The position numbers were made by a program, and so were the translations under genes. From assembly GCA_046291875.1 (NCBI GenBank), contig JBKBSF010000020.1, positions 1 through 64,000 of the forward strand: a stretch of 64,000 nt of DNA, in the 5' to 3' direction. The DNA comes from SKVR01 sp046291875. Its GTDB lineage: Bacteria > Bacteroidota > Bacteroidia > Bacteroidales > UBA7960. Numbering within the stretch: position 1 is the first letter of the stretch; every line of letters starts with the position of its first letter. Of the stretch, positions 62,193 to 64,000 are shown in pieces. The notes beneath the pieces are model-generated. The model searched no databases. It worked only from the letters and a program-made list of their open reading frames with translations, and was not told the DNA's origin.

Positions 62193-62226
62193 AACGTTTT
62201 TCCCAAGTGTCTTAAACCATCTCTCT

Positions 62227-62259
62227 CCGGAAGTGCTGTCTTGCACTTCCGGTTTTTTT
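62227..62259 (+). terminator. Rho-independent terminator of the coiled-coil pair
   Basis: The arms CCGGAAGTGC (62227-62236) and GCACTTCCGG (62243-62252) are perfectly complementary with a 6-nt loop and are followed by seven T. It is 34 bp after the stop at 62192. Confidence 0.9.
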
Positions 62260-62274
62260 GTGCCTCAATTTTAT

Positions 62275-62282
62275 TACTTTTG
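62275..62282 (+). promoter_or_regulatory. Candidate -7 box for pheT
   Basis: TACTTTTG fits TAnnTTTG, 50 bp before the ATG at 62333 and just beyond the terminator, so pheT is probably separately transcribed. Confidence 0.4.
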
Positions 62283-62332
62283 TGCTTTTTAAAACCGGAC
62301 CCCTTATTAGCTGAATTAAAACTGCATATTCC

Positions 62333-64000
62333 ATGAAGATATCTTTCAACTGGCTGAAAACCTATATCTCCCTCAACGATTCTCCTGAAGTAGTGGCGCA
62401 ATGGCTCACCGATTGCGGGCTGGAGGTAGAATCGCTCGAAAAGACAGAAACCATCAAGGGAGGTCTCAACGGTGTGGTGATAGGAGAGGTGATTTCCTGC
62501 AGTCCTCATCCGGATGCTGACCGCCTTACCTTAACCACCGTAAACCTTGGTAATGAAGTAGTGCCCATTGTGTGTGGAGCTCCCAATGTTGCCCAGGGGC
62601 AAAAAGTGGTGGTAGCTACTGTGGGCACAACACTCTATGCCGCCAACGGAGACAGTTTCCAGATCAGGAAAGCTAAAATACGGGGACAGGAATCCATGGG
62701 GATGATCTGTGCCGAGGATGAACTGGGGTTGGGTGACAGCCATGACGGAATTATGGTACTACCGCCCGATGCAGTGCCCGGCACTCCTGCGCGCGAATAC
62801 TTCAACATAGAAGACGATTGGTGTATAGAGATCGGGCTAACCCCAAACCGTATCGATGCTGCTTCCCATATGGGTGTGGCCCGCGATCTGGCTGCCGTGA
62901 TCAATCACCTGGAGCCTCATCGCAATATAGCGCTCAACCGCCCTTCGCTCGATGCATTCAGGGTAGCTAGCAATGCCACGCCGGTAGAGATCCGGATCGA
63001 AGACCCCTCCGCCTGCCCAAGGTATGCTGGCTTATGCATCAGCGGGATAAAGGTGCAGGAGTCTCCTGATTGGCTCAAAAACAGGCTCTTGGTGATAGGG
63101 TTGAAACCCATCAACAATATTGTGGATATAACCAATTTTGTGCTGCACGAAACAGGCCAGCCCCTTCACGCATTCGATCTTGCCAAGGTAAAAGGCAACA
63201 CTGTGGTAGTTAGAAAGCCTGCAGAAGGTACTACCTTTATTACCCTTGATGAGGAGGAGATAAAACTTACAGGAAATGACCTGATGATCTGCAATGAGGC
63301 CGATCCCATGTGTATGGCGGGTATCCTGGGAGGAATAGAATCGGGCGTTTCGGAAGAAACTACCTCCATTTTCCTGGAAAGTGCCTATTTTGATGCTGCA
63401 ACCATTCGCAAATCATCAAAACACCACGCAATAAATACGGATGCCTCGTTTCGTTTTGAGCGTGGTGCCGATCCGCAAATGACCCTCTATGCCCTCAAAA
63501 GAGCGGCCATTCTTATTTGTGAGATAGCTGGCGGACAGGTTATGTCGGAGGTTCTGGATGTTTATCCTGAGCCCGTTCAGCCCCAGAAACTTAAATTTCG
63601 GTACAGTGCCGCAGACAAACTCATCGGCAAAGTCATTGACCGCGATACCATTAAAAAGATACTCGTGGGGCTTGAGATTTCCATTCTGGAGGAGCATGAA
63701 GATAGCTTACTGCTTGAGATCCCTCCCTTTAAGGTGGATGTTACTCGCGAAGCAGATGTGGTGGAGGAGATCCTCCGGATTTACGGCTACAACAATGTAG
63801 AGTTGCCCCAGCACCTGCATTCTTCTATTGTATCTTCGCCCAGGCCCGACAAGGAACGCATCCAGAATATTGCTTCAGATTTTCTCAGCAGTCGTGGCTT
63901 TGCAGAGATCATGAATAACTCCCTTACCCGGGCATCCTATTACGAAAATGACCTTTTCAAGCCCGAGAGCGTGGTGAAGATACTCAACCCCTTGAGCCAG
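62333..64000 (+). CDS. pheT: Phenylalanyl-tRNA synthetase beta subunit (partial, runs off the window)
   Basis: The frame is open for exactly 556 codons to the last base, so the C-terminal third is missing. The start MKISFNWLKTYISLNDSP is typical. It shows the tRNA-binding/OB domain (GEVISCSPHPDADRLT, about residues 51-66) and the B3/B4 domain (LTPNRIDAASHMGVARD, and GLKPINNIVDITNFVLHETG). The B5 region follows (PPFKVDVTREADVVEEILRIYGYNNV). The beta subunit binds tRNA-Phe and edits mischarged tyrosine; the alpha subunit is not in this window. Preceded by a terminator and a -7 box. Confidence 0.97.
   Translation, partial: MKISFNWLKTYISLNDSPEVVAQWLTDCGLEVESLEKTETIKGGLNGVVIGEVISCSPHPDADRLTLTTVNLGNEVVPIVCGAPNVAQGQKVVVATVGTTLYAANGDSFQIRKAKIRGQESMGMICAEDELGLGDSHDGIMVLPPDAVPGTPAREYFNIEDDWCIEIGLTPNRIDAASHMGVARDLAAVINHLEPHRNIALNRPSLDAFRVASNATPVEIRIEDPSACPRYAGLCISGIKVQESPDWLKNRLLVIGLKPINNIVDITNFVLHETGQPLHAFDLAKVKGNTVVVRKPAEGTTFITLDEEEIKLTGNDLMICNEADPMCMAGILGGIESGVSEETTSIFLESAYFDAATIRKSSKHHAINTDASFRFERGADPQMTLYALKRAAILICEIAGGQVMSEVLDVYPEPVQPQKLKFRYSAADKLIGKVIDRDTIKKILVGLEISILEEHEDSLLLEIPPFKVDVTREADVVEEILRIYGYNNVELPQHLHSSIVSSPRPDKERIQNIASDFLSSRGFAEIMNNSLTRASYYENDLFKPESVVKILNPLSQ

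Overview
The window looks like a chromosomal segment of a Bacteroidota bacterium, most likely Bacteroidales or Marinilabiliales-like. The evidence is secreted giants with type IX secretion (T9SS) C-terminal domains, a DUF4270 lipoprotein, a Bacteroides-type IleRS and EF-G paralogue, a PG0541-like RND-associated small protein, TAnnTTTG-type -7 promoter elements and the near absence of Shine-Dalgarno sequences. It contains no rRNA, tRNA, CRISPR array, phage module or insertion sequence that I could recognise. Genus is not determinable by eye.

Layout. (1) 1-21,722: two tandem giant minus-strand genes for secreted beta-rich adhesin-like proteins. The downstream one (about 3,990 aa if repaired) is split by a frameshift at a C7/G7 homopolymer. 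The other is 3,023 aa. They share a nearly identical 3' cassette encoding the sorting region and running past the stop codon. (2) 22,467-29,816: a plus-strand tripartite RND efflux locus (TetR regulator, TolC-like channel, lipoprotein adaptor, HAE1-type permease) followed by a PG0541-like small protein and an acyl-carrier-like protein that lacks the phosphopantetheine serine. Two intergenic gaps of this locus are filled with heptanucleotide repeats and palindromic repeat elements. (3) 29,819-35,586: a minus-strand housekeeping block with a pterin dehydratase and an ileS, DksA/TraR-like, lspA, radical SAM operon. (4) 35,831-38,311: a coiled-coil surface or envelope protein with a 60-residue tandem duplication, and a NUMOD4/HTH protein. 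(5) 38,454-46,042: an EF-G2-like factor with altered GTPase motifs, a PfkB kinase, and a glgA-like, DUF4270, glmS operon driven by a good Bacteroidetes promoter. (6) 46,220-52,044: panC, panD, a flippase-like membrane protein and an rfaE2-type nucleotidyltransferase on plus, an S41 protease lipoprotein on minus, and an unknown exported protein on plus. (7) 52,144-55,752: asd, diacylglycerol-kinase-like and glyS on minus. (8) 55,929-64,000: a lamin-tail-domain secreted protein, comF, two paralogous membrane-anchored coiled-coil proteins, and the 5' part of pheT running off the window.

Most of the segment is core metabolism and translation (IleRS, GlyRS, PheRS beta, EF-G paralogue, GlmS, pantothenate, aspartate semialdehyde, heptose nucleotide) interleaved with envelope functions. 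The most unusual material is the giant T9SS pair with its frameshift and shared cassette, the degenerate ACP-like gene beside the efflux pump, the palindromic repeats whose arms covary, and the EF-G paralogue with altered catalytic motifs.
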